Assembly: GCA_963576725.1 (NCBI GenBank) | Contig: OY755241.1 | Coordinates: forward strand, 26,662,853 to 26,726,852 | Direction: 5' to 3' | Origin: Azorinus chamasolen | Lineage: Eukaryota > Mollusca > Bivalvia > Cardiida > Solecurtidae | Length of the DNA: 64,000 bases | Shown: in pieces, positions 22,901-34,400 of the stretch | How positions within the stretch are numbered: the first letter of the stretch is position 1 | How the letters are laid out: every line of letters starts with the position of its first letter | The notes under the pieces: generated by a model | Told to the model about the DNA's origin: nothing | Database searches by the model: none | What the model saw: the letters and a program-made list of their open reading frames with translations, nothing else | Program-made: the position numbers and the translations under genes

Positions 22901-24725
22901 GAAACATGTTATTTTCCATATTGTTTCTCTTTGTTTTCTTATCACTAATTAATATTCATGAGGATGCAAAAAATGTAATTTGCATAAAGTGAACCTAACA
23001 TTAAGATTCATACATCAACTACCGGGTATATGTTTATATCATTTATAATTATCGCCCAAGAAGGCAGCAATATCTTTGTATGTTGCAGGTATGTAAACAC
23101 TCTGTTATATGAACAATGAGGTTAGAATGGTTGCCTAGGAAACAGATATATCACCATCAGTGCTATATAATGTGTCCCAAACTTATTTATCTAATAATCT
23201 TGGTGATATTAAGTGATCATAGTAAACTTTAGCAAACCATTTTCCATATTTGTTTGCTTTATAAGAGAAAGACCAGTGTCTGTCGAAAATTTCAACATCT
23301 ATTACTGTTCTCATAAATATTCATACATATGCAAATTAGTTTATATTAGAAAAGATTTATTTACTATTAAAGCAATGCCTCATATCTATGTTTGTAACAA
23401 TTGATTTCATGATTCATCAAAAATAACCGAGATCTAGCGGAGTATTACAGTTGGATGTCAAATTTCCAAAATTTGTGTAAGGATCGGTTACCATGGAAAC
23501 CGTTACAATCTTACCTACAGTTCATTGTTTGGGTATCAATTAAGATGATTAGCTTTCTGAGTATTTTGTCATCATTTTAAACTACATTTGAAGTTGTTTT
23601 CTGATAATGGTAGGATAAATATTGAGAGGTTTACGTTATTTCTGTATTTTTTTGCTATTTTTTAATTATTCTCATTAATAATTATGTGTATGCAAATAAG
23701 GTAATTCCTAATTAATTAAAGCTTTTAAACCAAAGCACACTGTCTTAGCTTTATTTCGGTACCAGTGTTATACAGTTAGCACAAATACTTCCTGTGATAT
23801 GGAAGATGTTTGCAGGCAGGTGTCGACTAACAAAACTGTGTGAACAGAGTGAAATGAATTGTTACTATGGAAACATTTAAAAAGTTACTTAGAGTTAAAT
23901 TTTTGGTCGTCAAATTTGATATTTTGTTTTCTGAGGATTTTGTCATCAGGTTAAACTGCATTTGAAATTGTTTTCTGATATTTGTAGGATAAAAAGTGAA
24001 TAGTTTACATTATATACGTTAATTCTATATTGTTTTTACTATTTTTGATGTTCTCATTAATATTCATGAGTATGCAAATAAGGTAATTTAAAAATAAAAC
24101 TGGAAATATAAGCACAATGTCCTACCTCCAATTTGGTACCAGTTTTATAGGTTTTGGACAAAAACTGGTTGTGATATGGACAATTTTGCAGGTACGTACC
24201 ATCATTACGAAAACTAGGGTGTTGCCATGGAAACTGTGAAAATGGTGCTTAAAATTAATGCTTTGGTCCTCAAATTGGATATTTTGTTTCCTGGGGGTTT
24301 CGTCATCATGTTAAACTGCATTTGAAGTTATTTTTTTATATTTGTAGGATAAAAAAATTAAAGTTTTACGTTATTTATATACTTTTATTACTATTTTTAA
24401 TGTTCTCATTAATATTCATGAGTATGCAAATAAGGTAATTTAAAAAAACAAGTTGGAAATAAAAGCACAATGTCTTATCTTCCATTTGGCACCAATTTTA
24501 TAGTTTTAAGACAAAAACTGGCTGTGATATGGGCGATTTTGTAGGTATGGGTCACCATTACGAAAACTGGGGGGTTGCCATGGAAACGGTTAAAATACAC
24601 AGCCTAAAAGAATTTAAGTTTGAGTACATTCGCGATTCTGATTCAGGACACTTTTCTGAACATTTTGGTACCCATGAAAAAAAGTCTAGGGGGGTGCACG
24701 GTAGGCACTACTGGCTCCCTGAGTA
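19997..24725. mobile_element. 4.7-kb foldback element with about 1.95-kb inverted arms
   Basis: Long arms (about 19,997-21,955 and 22,797-24,725) are inverted copies. The ends are TACTCAGGGAGCCAGTAG and its complement. TTA flanks both sides (19,994-19,996 and 24,726-24,728). Removing the element and one TTA restores alignment with copy 2, so TTA is the true target duplication. A TWA duplication fits PIF/Harbinger-type transposition. The arms consist of diverged units of about 350 bp, each with CATGAATATTAATGAGAA and a GTTTCCATGGCAAC block. No transposase is encoded. Confidence 0.88.
21956..22796. other. Unique centre of the foldback element, no gene
   Basis: The spacer between the arms. The longest plus-strand ORF (22,416-22,706, 96 codons) has no recognisable domain. 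The centre could be a captured fragment, but I cannot identify it. Confidence 0.4.
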
Positions 24726-24867
24726 TTATGGTTTATTGAGAAAATTCTAAAAAAGAGAAGGAAAAATAAAACAAAATGGAATATTATGTCAAGTGGGATG
24801 GCCATTCTGATGAATATAACAGTTGGGTTGATGCGATAGATACCACAACCTCTTAGAAGGTCACATT

Positions 24868-25321
24868 ATGGATCGCTACATTTATGTACAAAGTGATGAG
24901 AGCAGTGAATACTTCCAATAATCAGGTGTATAAGTTTAAAGTACATTTACATCTCCCCCTCATCCTACATGGCTTTTGGAAAGTAGGTTTATTGGAATTT
25001 AATGCCGAAACCCAGACACGTACAAAACCAAGTCAGAAAAAGGATCAGACCTTATACGTGTATAGCGATTTGTGTAAAGGAAGTATTGTCCATGGACGTG
25101 AACAGCCATTGCTTAGGCGGATGGAAAGTAACACCAAAACCGGATGGCATTATAGCTTCGATCATGTGATTTATTTACCTGTGATAAAGAAGGAATTAAT
25201 GGAATTTGAAGTATATATAAAGAGTGAAGACGGGACATATCCCTCATTTCTGAAAGCACCGGTCCGCCTAACACTTGCTCTTAAAAGCTATCCATACTAT
25301 AGTGATTATGAATCCAGCTAA
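24868..25321 (+). pseudogene. Polinton copy 1 penton-like (single jelly-roll) protein, frameshifted
   Basis: Starts at ATG 24,868 (MDRYIYVQSDES), goes out of frame near 24,920, then continues to 25,321 in the frame matching copy 2 (FKVHLHLPLILHG through YPYYSDYES). It is the presumed minor capsid (vertex) protein of the virion. As in copy 2 its end overlaps the start of the next gene. Confidence 0.75.
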
Positions 25322-26986
25322 GCTGTATGTACCAAATCCGCAAAAGTGGGTGATTTTTTTTTATCAGCTCGCCAAAGGAAATGTGACTATGGTTTCTTCA
25401 ATCTACCCAAAAGAACTGTCTTTAAACAAAGCTAATCAATCTGACATTAATGCTTCATTTTTAGATTTGAATCTTTCAATTACAAATGATAAAGTTTCGT
25501 CCAAAGTATACGATAAAAGAGAAGATTTTAATTTTAAAATTGTTAATTATCCTTTTCTAGATGGGGATGTGCCACGTTCTACATCTTATGGTGTTTATAT
25601 TTCTCAACTTATTAGGTTTGCCCGAGCCTGTTCTTTGCTTGAAGATTTTAACAGACGTAATTTAGTTATAACTGATAAACTTCTTAAGCAAGGTTACAGA
25701 TATCACAAACTTCGGAAAACCTTTTCTAAATTTTATTATCGAAATTTACCTCTCATTAGTAAATATAATTGCAATCTACGGACGTTACTGCGACAAGGCA
25801 TTTCTCAACCAGAATTTTATGGGGATGTTATCTACAAACTTAGGAAAATTCGGGGTCATATCCATTTTCATGATTTGTTTATAAAACGCATTAAAAAATT
25901 TAAAAAGAAAGGTTATGATCCTATTATATTGCAACACACTGCATGTTTGGTTATCGACCCTTTTACAGTCGGTAGCTACGCTTCCCTCTTTGCTTGCGCG
26001 ATGACAGGCCGAGGGTAGTACTCTATGATGGTATACTCTTAAACTTGGATACAGGAGGAGCTTACCAGACTCATGTATTATTTTTTCCCTGTCGTGCCCT
26101 TAACGGCTTGCCTGCAGGTGCTCTGACTTCAGCAAAGTCATTGAGTACATATTTGACGGATTGTCACAGTTATTATGCTATGTTTTACATGTTGTCCTGT
26201 GTTCACCGTCGTCTATGTTGTGGGTAAGTCCAGCGGGGATACCTTTATTTACAATATTTGTAAAGCTAGGGTGACTTTGAGAGAAGTGTGAGGTTAGGAC
26301 GTCCGTAAACCGGTTTAAACCCCCAGTGGTGTTTTTGCTGCTGACCGTGCCAAGGCGGTACTCTCTTTGTCACCCTTCCTTTTGTTTGCCTTGCGTCTTT
26401 GTGCTTGTGGTTTGTTCATGTTGTGGAACGTTTGTCCCTGTTTCTTGTGTGTCTTTTGGTGTTTTCTGTGTTCATTTCGTGTGTGTGTGCGTGTGCGTTT
26501 GGGTGTGTGGTTGTGTGTGTGTGTGTGTCATGCTGTCTATCGGTGTTTTGGTGGTGGTTGCGTCTTGCATGTGGCTTTGCCTGCTTGACTTTACTACTTT
26601 TCCATTTAGATCAGAGTGGCGCAGGGAGAAGTCGACGAGTGATTTCAGTCGATCAAAATGAAGGCCGCACATCATCTACCCCTGAGTTGCCTATTAAAGC
26701 CGTGACTCCCGCTGAACAGACAGTACAACAAGCAAAAAGCGAGCTGATACGAGAAAATATAAATCCAGTGTCAGTAGTAAAGTCAGCTCACAAACCCATG
26801 GGTCGTCAAAGGAAACGCACCTCTCGCAAAAGGAGACGCACCTCTCGCAAAAGCGGAAAAATTGTGAAAATCATCCAAAAAGGTAGTGGAAAGCGCAAGC
26901 CGAGAAAACAAAAGAGGAGAAACACAGGCAAACGAGTGGTTAAGAAGTCAAAGTCAAAAACCACTCCAGACATCTTCAGTTTTTAA
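25308..26986 (+). pseudogene. Polinton copy 1 basic protein, split by Penelope-type insertion
   Basis: Begins MNPAKLYVPNPQKWV, overlapping the penton gene, and resumes after the insertion at about 26,609 through TPELPIKAVTPAEQTVQQA. It ends in a very basic Lys/Arg tail and DIFSF. The same parts are in copy 2. Probably a DNA-binding or minor virion protein of Polintons; function is inferred from basicity and position. Confidence 0.75.
25391..26608 (+). mobile_element. Penelope-type insertion 2, 5' truncated
   Basis: Nearly identical to the 3' 1.2 kb of insertion 1, but in the opposite orientation. It starts inside the RT (TMVSSIYPKELSL) and ends CTTTTCCATTTA. It carries the same TG-rich tract. 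Comparison with copy 2 suggests about one codon of the target was lost at the site and no duplication was made. Confidence 0.85.
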
Positions 26987-26995
26987 AAAACCATA

Positions 26996-28539
26996 ATGTC
27001 AGTGTTTAATCCGGATAATTGTCACGAGGGGCTCGTCTCTGAGCTGAATCTGTTTGATTTACCACCAACGCAAACCAGTGTGAGCGATGTGTATTATGAA
27101 GAAATACGTCCTCTGTCTCAAGTAACCGGAGACAGTCCCATCGAATTTCGAATCAGTGGGCAAAATTCCATAGACTACCTGGACTTAAAAGGATCTCAAC
27201 TCCATGTAAAACTAAAAGTGGTGAAAGCGGACGGAACGAGCATTGGAAAAAGTAAAGTGGGCCCAGCCAACTTGTTTCTATCGTGTTTGTTCTCCACCAC
27301 GGAAGTGACCCTGCAAAACAAGGCCACCATCACACGACATTACAATCCCTATCGAGCGATCATCTAGACCCTTCTAAAGTATGGCCAGGATGCCAATAGC
27401 TCTCAGCTGATTACTCAGGGGTTTAACTTGGATGATGCTGATGCCCCTGGAGATGCTGACCCTAGCGGTGCTAATAGTGGTTTATATGAAAGAGGTAAAT
27501 GGATCAATGACTCCAAAGTGTTGGATTTGCAAGGTCCTATTTTCCACGACTTATTTAATATGAACCGCTACCTAATCAATTCTACAGACGTAAAGCTGAA
27601 GGTATATCAAAGTACTCCAGCGTTTTGCCTTTGTTCGACTGAAGCTGATGCTGATTATAAAATCAACCTTCTTGACATATACCTATTGGCTAGGAAAATC
27701 AAAGTGAACCCGGCTGTGATTTACGGTCACAATGAAATTTTGAAGAGCAAACCCGCTCTGTATCCGTTTACACGATTTGAATGCCGATCCCAAGGTATCG
27801 CTCAGGGGTCAGCTTCCTTTCACTGGGACAACTTGTTTCAAGGACAAAAACCTGACTAAGTCGTCATCTGCTTTACTAAATCCAAAGCCGTGTCAGGAAC
27901 CTATGACACCAACCCTTTCTACTTCGAAAACTGTGGCATAACTAACCTCGGTCTGTATGCGGATGGTTTACTGGTGGGAGGAAACCCTCTGACATTAGAC
28001 TTCAACACCACCACAGGGGCCTCCATAATGACAGCCTACACAAAGATGCTAGTGAACACCGGGAAATGGCAGGAAAATGACGGAAATGTATTGGACCGTG
28101 ACAGATTTATTAGCGGCAGTACCTTATTCGTGTTTCAACTGGAACCCGACTTCTCCCATCACGGAGACTATCTCAGCTTGGTGAAGACAGGTCAGGTGCG
28201 CCTCAGTGTGCAGTTCAAGACGGGATTAACAGGTAAATAACACTAGTTTGAGTGCGGCTCATTCATTCATAGCTTGTCTTTAGCATCGACAGTTGTATTG
28301 GTACAACAATGAAGTTTATAAGCAAGTTACTTGGTGATAAGAACAGTGTGAGGTATTTAAGATGTTCTGAATATATCCAGCCGTAATATATACACGGATT
28401 GTAGTGATCATAACTTGTTAATGGAATGATATATTTCTTTCGTTTTTTCTCTTTCTTAGAGCCCATGAGTTGTATCGTGTACAGTGAAAGCCCTGGCTAC
28501 TTTGAAATTAACCAAGAGCGAGACATCATTACAGAATGA
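26996..28539 (+). pseudogene. Polinton copy 1 major capsid protein, two stops, one intron
   Basis: Presumed double jelly-roll major capsid protein, of the F54H12.2-like family in animal Polintons. It has the family start region (SVSDVYYEEIRPL, then SPIEFRISG and YLDLKGSQL). In-frame TAG at 27,365 and TAA at 27,857 interrupt it without frameshift. An intron from 28,233 (GTAAAT) to 28,459 (TTCTTAG) precedes a short last exon 28,460-28,539. The intron position is the same as in copy 2. The last exon's TGA overlaps the protease ATG. Confidence 0.85.
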
Positions 28540-28781
28540 ACACATCCCAACTGGAATGCATTATTAAGTGTGATTCAGTGTTAAGCCAGCGGATAATAGG
28601 AGTCTTCGCCGCTGATCAACTACCAAATGTGATACCAACCTATCCATGTGGATATACCCGCGTGGTCATACCCGCAATAATGCAAGTACATGGTGATTCA
28701 AACTTTATCACAGCTCCCATGTTGCTTATAATCCAACACTTCCAGAAATGCTCTTCCTCTGTAGAAAAACACTTTTTATAA
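28536..28781 (+). pseudogene. Polinton copy 1 adenovirus-type protease, truncated
   Basis: The first 40 residues match the copy 2 protease. At about 28,655 the homology ends and unrelated sequence follows, before all catalytic residues. This marks the breakpoint where the right half of the element was lost. Confidence 0.8.
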
Positions 28782-29112
28782 TGGTATTCAAGAGAAGGCC
28801 ATGTCTGGGTTAAAGTGGATATCCGTTGCTGTATGACATGTTAAATACAAAGTTTATGTAGGAAGTATAAAACATCACACAACATCACGTTTTCACACAG
28901 TATAGGGGTTTAATATATTTTCTGAATATACAAAGTAAAAATAGCATTCACAACAGTCAAATGTTTCCTCTGGTTAACATACTGGTTAACATAGGCTATA
29001 GCATGGTTATATCCGACCACCAAGTAAAGAAGAACATAAAAATGTCTCGAGTAATATGTATTAAAGTTCACATAATGTTCCCATGAGTCACAACTAATGC
29101 ACTGTTCAAGTG
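28782..29112. other. No gene recognised
   Basis: AT-rich sequence between the protease breakpoint and the BIR gene. No coding region or repeat recognised. Confidence 0.4.
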
Positions 29113-29505
29113 TTAGAATCCTCCTCTCGTATAGTCTGACGAAAATCGACCCTCAAAAGTATTGTTGAGCGTACTGCAGCCAAACAAAGCAGTCGGTTCT
29201 TTCACAGGATGATAACTCAGGCCCACCATTTTCAGATAGGAACACTGTTTAGAATGCTTCATATGTTCCGACCATGGATTGTCCGATGTCTTCCATTTGC
29301 ATAAGATCACACCACAACAGAAACAAATAGTCTTATCACCTTGTTGACTATAAAAAAATCCACAGGAGCTAAGGATTTCCTTAGTCGGTATAATTTGCTC
29401 GGACCAAGAATCAAATGTTTTTAACCGATCTTCATACAGTCTGTGGTTTGGGTGTATACACTGCAGCATTCCCCCTTCGCCGTCTGCCTCATCCATGGTT
29501 GTCAT
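29113..29505 (-). CDS. BIR-domain (inhibitor-of-apoptosis-like) protein
   Basis: A 130-residue protein with one baculovirus IAP repeat. RLKTFDSWSE opens the domain, and the zinc ligands follow the exact C-x2-C-x16-H-x6-C spacing (CFCC to HMKHSKQC). BIR proteins bind caspases or act as scaffolds. There is no RING finger within this frame. IAP-like genes are known in adintoviruses and other large DNA viruses as well as in expanded bivalve families. The neighbouring virus-like gene on the same strand favours viral origin (inference). The frame is open with an ATG at 29,505. Confidence 0.85.
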   Translation of the reverse strand: MTTMDEADGEGGMLQCIHPNHRLYEDRLKTFDSWSEQIIPTKEILSSCGFFYSQQGDKTICFCCGVILCKWKTSDNPWSEHMKHSKQCSYLKMVGLSYHPVKEPTALFGCSTLNNTFEGRFSSDYTRGGF

Positions 29506-29572
29506 CCTTATGAGTGTGAAATTAACATCAGTCTGATTTATATCGCTCGCATATGTTCCTTATATACTTTAT

Positions 29573-29963
29573 TCAGAAAGGCGCCCTGAAACACCGCTCA
29601 AGCGACAGAAGCTGTTTGACTGCTTTAATGATACCGACCTTCCATTCCTTAAATTTCATATTGGTGTCTCGCCAGTCCTTACACTCAAATTGTTGCTTAT
29701 AATCCGAGGGTAAATCCAGTATTCCATTGATTGCAATTTCCCACTGTCTCAAAATCTCCTCTTCATCTATGTTTTGCAAAATAGAGTTCTAGTTTATCAA
29801 CGTCGCTTAGCATTGTACAGGAATGATGTCGTTGAGAAAGACTACCACAGCAACAGCCTTCACAAGCATGACGATAAATTCGTTGTCTTTGATCTAATAT
29901 TGCTCTTGCATAGAAAAAATCCCAATAAGACTGAAGTAAGGATGCTAGAGGATTGGATGCCAT
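29573..29963 (-). pseudogene. Cys/His-rich small protein, relative of the one at 46,366; frameshifted
   Basis: Two frames overlap at 29,763-29,779. The first has ACEGCCCGSLSQRHHSC then LELYF. The second continues EEEILRQWEIAING. Together they parallel the protein at 46,366-46,704 (CSGCQHGFLSQMSHPC, VDLYF, ILEQW), so one base was gained or lost near 29,770. The Cys/His pattern suggests zinc binding. I have seen the same C-x2-C...SQ...H pattern associated with aquatic Polinton/adinto-type elements. Function unknown. Confidence 0.6.
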
Positions 29964-29986
29964 TAGTCCGAGTCAGAATCGGGTAG

Positions 29987-30129
29987 GCTACACTGATTGG
30001 TTTGCTCAATTTGTTCAAAATTATGATAACGCTTTGGATTACACACCTTACACCTATAATAGCTTAGTTGATTGTGGTGTATTTCATTGCAGGTTAATGG
30101 ATAACTAGGGATTCTATCTAATGTTTTAA
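29987..30129. other. Unassigned stretch
   Basis: A 50-codon open frame without ATG ends at TAG 30,108 and reads like coding sequence (DWFAQFVQNYDNAL). No family recognised. It may be a remnant of the virus-like cluster. Confidence 0.25.
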
Positions 30130-31168
30130 CATGGAATAATGAGAATGGCTTTAAATTTTCAACGTCAAAAACGCAATGTGTTCATTTCTGTCAGTTAAGA
30201 AATTGTCACCAAGACCCCGTTTTATATCTTAATAAATTCATTCATTCATTCATTCATTCACCACCAAGGACTTCGGCTTTCACTTGGTGCTTTTAAAACC
30301 TCACCAATCGAAAGTCTTTTAGTAGAAGCAAATGAATCATCTTTATACATTCGAAGAGAGCAATTAGCTCTTAATTATGTTACTAAAGTGAAGGCAAATC
30401 CTACCAATCCTGCTAATGAAATAATTTTTGAACCCAAATATGAAACGCTTTATGAAAGGAAACCTAATGCTATAAAACCTATCGGTCTCCGTCTCAGATC
30501 GGCAATTAACGAGGCAGGTCTGAGAATGGATTCTGTTAGGCAACATAAAGTTTCAAACATTGCGCCATGGACTATCAAGCAACCTAATGTTTTCTTACAT
30601 CTGGCTTCAAATAAAAAGTCTTCTACAAATGCACTAGAATATCAATCCGAATTTGAAGAACTTAAGTCACAGTATCCTGACCATATTCCCATATATACTG
30701 ATGGTTCTAAAGATGAAAATAAAGTCGGTTGTGCATCTGTCAGTAAATGTCATACCTCTAAAGTAAGACTACCTGACAAATCTTCTATATTTACAGCTGT
30801 AGTCCAAGCAATTGAACTTGCCCTTCGATTCATATCGGTGCACAACATGAACAAATACATAATTTTTTCAGACTCGTTCTGTTCTTCAAGCGTTGAACAA
30901 CAGAAATATGAATAACCCATTAGTTCAGCAAATTCTTCTTAAACACCATAAATTATCTCTGTCAAACAATATTGTTTTCTGTTGGCTACCTAGTCATGTT
31001 GGAATTCGGGGAAATGAAGAGGCAGATAAAACGGCCAAGTCATCCCTGAATCTGAACGAGGCAGTTTTCAAAATACCATATACTGATTTTAAACCATTGA
31101 TTAAACAGCATACATGTTCCAAATGGCAGGTTTCTTGGGACAGCAATATTAACAATAAACTTCATGCC
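30130..31168 (+). pseudogene. I-like LINE family B, RT/RNase H remnant (left part)
   Basis: A diverged relative of the complete ORF2 at 31,461. It starts in the RT (ENGFKFSTSKTQCVHFC), then jumps at about 30,231 through an ATTC tetranucleotide run (30,231-30,262) into QGLRLSLGAF, missing roughly 80 codons. It continues through an RNase H domain (IYTDGSKDE, then GIRGNEEADK) with a frame change near 30,890. At 31,168 it is interrupted by LINE family A and resumes at 35,444. Confidence 0.8.
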
Positions 31169-31435
31169 GACTCTGTCGTCTCTGGCAAGTCTGACATGGC
31201 ATGTCAGGCGACCCAGGAATCGCCTCAGAGTCAGAAAAACTCAAACACTAAAAGTAAAGCTAATAGTAATGTTCCTTTACCAAACGGTAAAGATACTCCT
31301 GTAAAGCTGCACAACACCTATAGCAGCTTGGATGAGGAAGAGGTGATGGATGTACATACATCCATTGTCCCTTCTTCCAAATCCCCCAAAAAGAAAAAGG
31401 ACAAGAAGCTTGTTCCTATTACGCCTCCATCCTAA
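31169..31435 (+). pseudogene. LINE A ORF1 C-terminus
   Basis: The last 88 codons of the ORF1 protein complete at 53,928-55,193, starting at the same [15 protein letters not shown] region and ending in a lysine-rich tail and a stop at 31,433-31,435. The zinc knuckles are missing because of 5' truncation. Confidence 0.85.
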
Positions 31436-31460
31436 CTAAATGTATTTTCATTAATCAATA

Positions 31461-34400
31461 ATGAAAAATTGCGTAATACAATGGAATTGTAGAGGACTTA
31501 AGGCAAATTATAATGAGATTCTTCTGTTGCTGAATAAATATGACCCGGCCATAATGTGTCTTCAAGAAACATTCTTGAAGGACACTGATCAAGTCAACTT
31601 TAGAAATTATTCTATTTATAATCATATTTTTAACGATGGTGAAAGAGCTGCTGGCGGCTCATCAATTATTGTGAACAACTCTGTTGTTCATAGTTATTTA
31701 CCCATTAAAACTAATTTACAAGTTGTTACTGTCAGTGTTACCCTTCATAAGGTCATTACATTTTGTTCTATTTATATTCCGCCAAGGACAACAGTTGACA
31801 AGAAAGAACTTGACTCCCTTGTTGAACAATTGCCTGCCCCATTTATATTGTTAGGGGATTTTAATAGCCATAATCCTCTATGGGGATCTACAAATACTAA
31901 TGCTTTAGGTAAAATTGTTGAGGATTTTGTTGGTGAGCACGATTTGTGCATCTCCAACAATAAGTCCCCAACCTATCTTCACCCGGCATCAGGAACTTTT
32001 ACTTGCATTGATCTTTCTATTTGTTATCCAACCATTTACTTGGATTATGATTGGAAAGTTGGTGACGACCTATGTGGAAGTGACCACTTTCCAATATTTC
32101 TAAACCATATTGCTTCTCCAGTCGAGGAATGTGTTCCTCGCTGGAAACTCAAGAAAGCAAATTGGGAAAAGTTTGAAATATTGTGTAGGGAAAAGATTAG
32201 ATCAGATGTATTTGAAAATAGTGATGACCCCATTGAAACATTTACATCCATTTTATATTCAGTGGCAGAAGAATGCATTCCAAAGTCCTCATCAAACCCA
32301 AAGAAACCTCCTAAACCGTGGTATGATGATGAATGTAAGGAGGCTATTAGAAAGCGTAAAGCAGCTCTTAGAAAATTTAAAGTCAGTCCTACTCAGGATA
32401 ATTTAAATCATTTTAGAGTATTTAGGGCTAAAGCTCGTCGTACTATCAAGACTGTAAAATCACAGTCTTGGAAGAAATATGTTTCTAAATTAAATTGTCG
32501 TTCATCAGTAAAGAAGGTATGGGATATGGTGCGTAAAATAAGTGGTAAAGGTAAATCCTCTTTTGGACATTTAAATGCAGATGATAAAAAAATAACAGAT
32601 GTAAAAGATATAGCCAATTCCTTAGCTGATGCTTTTGCTAAAAACTCTTCATCAGCTAAGTCCACTCCTGAATTTAGACATATAAAAAAGACTAAAGAAA
32701 AGGAAAAACTTAATTTTACTTCTCACAACACTGAAAGCTACAATTTACCTTTTACTGAGAGAGAACTGTTTGATGCTCTTAATAAATCGCACGATACAGC
32801 TGTTGGACCTGATGACATTCATTATCAATTTCTGAAGCACTTGCCTTCAAATTGTATAAATGTTCTTTTAGATATTTTTAATCATATATGGTCAAGTGGT
32901 AAATTGCCCAAGTTTTGGAAACAGGCAACAGTTATTCCTGTTCCAAAGCCAGGGAAAGATAACACAGATCCAAATAATTATCGTCCCATAGCCTTGACGA
33001 GCTGCGTATGTAAAACTTTAGAGCGCATGATTAACGCAAGACTTGTTTGGTATCTTGAATCCAACAACCTCATTACGGAGTATCAAAGTGGATTCAGGAG
33101 CCAAAGAAGTACAAATGATCATTTAGTTAGGTTGGAAGCATTTATTCGCGAAGCTTTCATCAAGAAGGAGCACTTAGTTGCTGTCTTCTTTGATCTTGAG
33201 AAAGCTTACGATACAACTTGGAAGTATGGCAAAATGAAAGACCTTCATGAATCAGGACTTAAAGGTCGACTTCCAGTTTTTATTGAAAACTTTTTAAATG
33301 ATAGGGAATTTCAAGTCCGTGTTGGAACTACTCTTTCTGATATGCAAAAACAGGAAATGGGTGTTCCACAAGGAAGTATTTTGTCAGTTACTCTATTTAA
33401 TGTTAAAATTAATAATATTGTTCAATCTATTACTAATGACACGGATTGTTCATTGTATGTTGATGACTTTTTAATTTGTTACCGTTCTAAACACATGCGT
33501 ACTGTTGAACGTCAACTTCAACAGTCCATTGATAAAGCTCAAAAATGGGCTACTGAAAACGGTTTTAAATTTTCCAAGTCTAAAACAAATTGTGTACATT
33601 TCTGTCAACTGAGAAAATTTCACAATGACCCGGAGTTGCACTTGAATGGTGATCCCATTCCTGTTGTAGACCAGGCAAAATTTCTCGGTGTCATTTTTGA
33701 CAAAAAACTTTCCTTTATACCTCATATTAAATATTTAAAGGCTAAATGCCAGAAAACTTTGAAATTGCTTCGCGTTCTTGCACATACCGAATGGGGTGCA
33801 GATCGCAATGTAATGCTCAAATTGTATAGAAGTTTAGTGAGGTCCAAACTGGATTATGGTAGTGTTGTATATGGCTCTGCAAGGAAATCATACTTGCAGA
33901 TGCTTGATCCAATTCATCACCAAGGTTTACGTTTAGCATTGGGTGCCTTTAGGACATCCCCTGCTAAAAGTTTATATGTTGAGGCGAATGAGCCATCACT
34001 TTACTCTCGTCGTGAAAAACTATCCATGCAGTATACCTCTAAATTAGCTTCAAACCCATCAAATCCCGCTCATAAAAATGTTTTTAGACCTAAATATCAA
34101 CGTTTATTTGAATCTAAGGAAAAGGTAATTCCACCTTTCGGAATACGTATGAAATACAGTTTTCAAAATAGTGATATAGATTTATCTTTAGTTGAAAAGA
34201 CTAAAGTTGAATCTGTACCACCTTGGACTATTAAACCACCAAAAGTTATTTTTGAACTAACACGGCATAAAAAGTCGGAAACAAGCTCGCTTGAATTCAG
34301 TTCTTTTTTAAATGAAATAATTTCAAGATTTGAAGATTATGAACAAGTTTATACTGATGGTTCAAAAGATGATGAGAGAGTCGCAGCTGCCTTTGTGGCT

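Larger units (their letters stand above)
16744..24856 (+). pseudogene. Polinton copy 1 retroviral-type integrase with chromodomain, broken
   Basis: Homologous to the intact integrase of copy 2. Segments are 16,744-17,290, about 19,573-19,993 and 24,726-24,856. A one-base loss near 16,950 shifts the frame before the first catalytic aspartate (WDID). The second aspartate (RSDKGSEF) and the glutamate (NYVERVQ) are still there. The gene is cut just after VQRTI by a Penelope-type insertion, and again just before the chromodomain by a foldback element. The final piece encodes a chromodomain-like end (YYVKWDGH) with further frame damage. Confidence 0.88.
16337..28655 (+). mobile_element. Polinton/Maverick copy 1, degenerate, right half lost
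   Basis: The left end is set by comparison with copy 2: both share AAGTAGTGTAAAAACC just before the integrase region, and the sequences upstream differ. Gene order is integrase, penton-like protein, basic protein, capsid protein, protease, all rightward, as in copy 2. Every gene is broken. Two Penelope-type insertions and one foldback element interrupt it. Homology to copy 2 stops about 120 bases into the protease, and no polymerase or ATPase follows, so the right half was deleted or replaced. Confidence 0.85.

Noticed and set aside
24529..24750. 73-residue ORF at the right end of the foldback arm
   Set aside because: Its complement occurs in the other arm without an equivalent frame; the sequence is terminal inverted repeat.
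26460..26530. Long ORFs rich in Val/Cys (and Thr/His on the other strand) at 17,178-17,571 and 26,326-26,675
   Set aside because: They are translations of TG/TGCG microsatellite in the Penelope-type 3' UTR, not genes.
29113..29505. BIR gene as an ordinary host IAP gene
   Set aside because: Not excluded, but no introns, RING finger or second BIR are seen, and the neighbours are virus-like. Kept as probable viral accessory gene.
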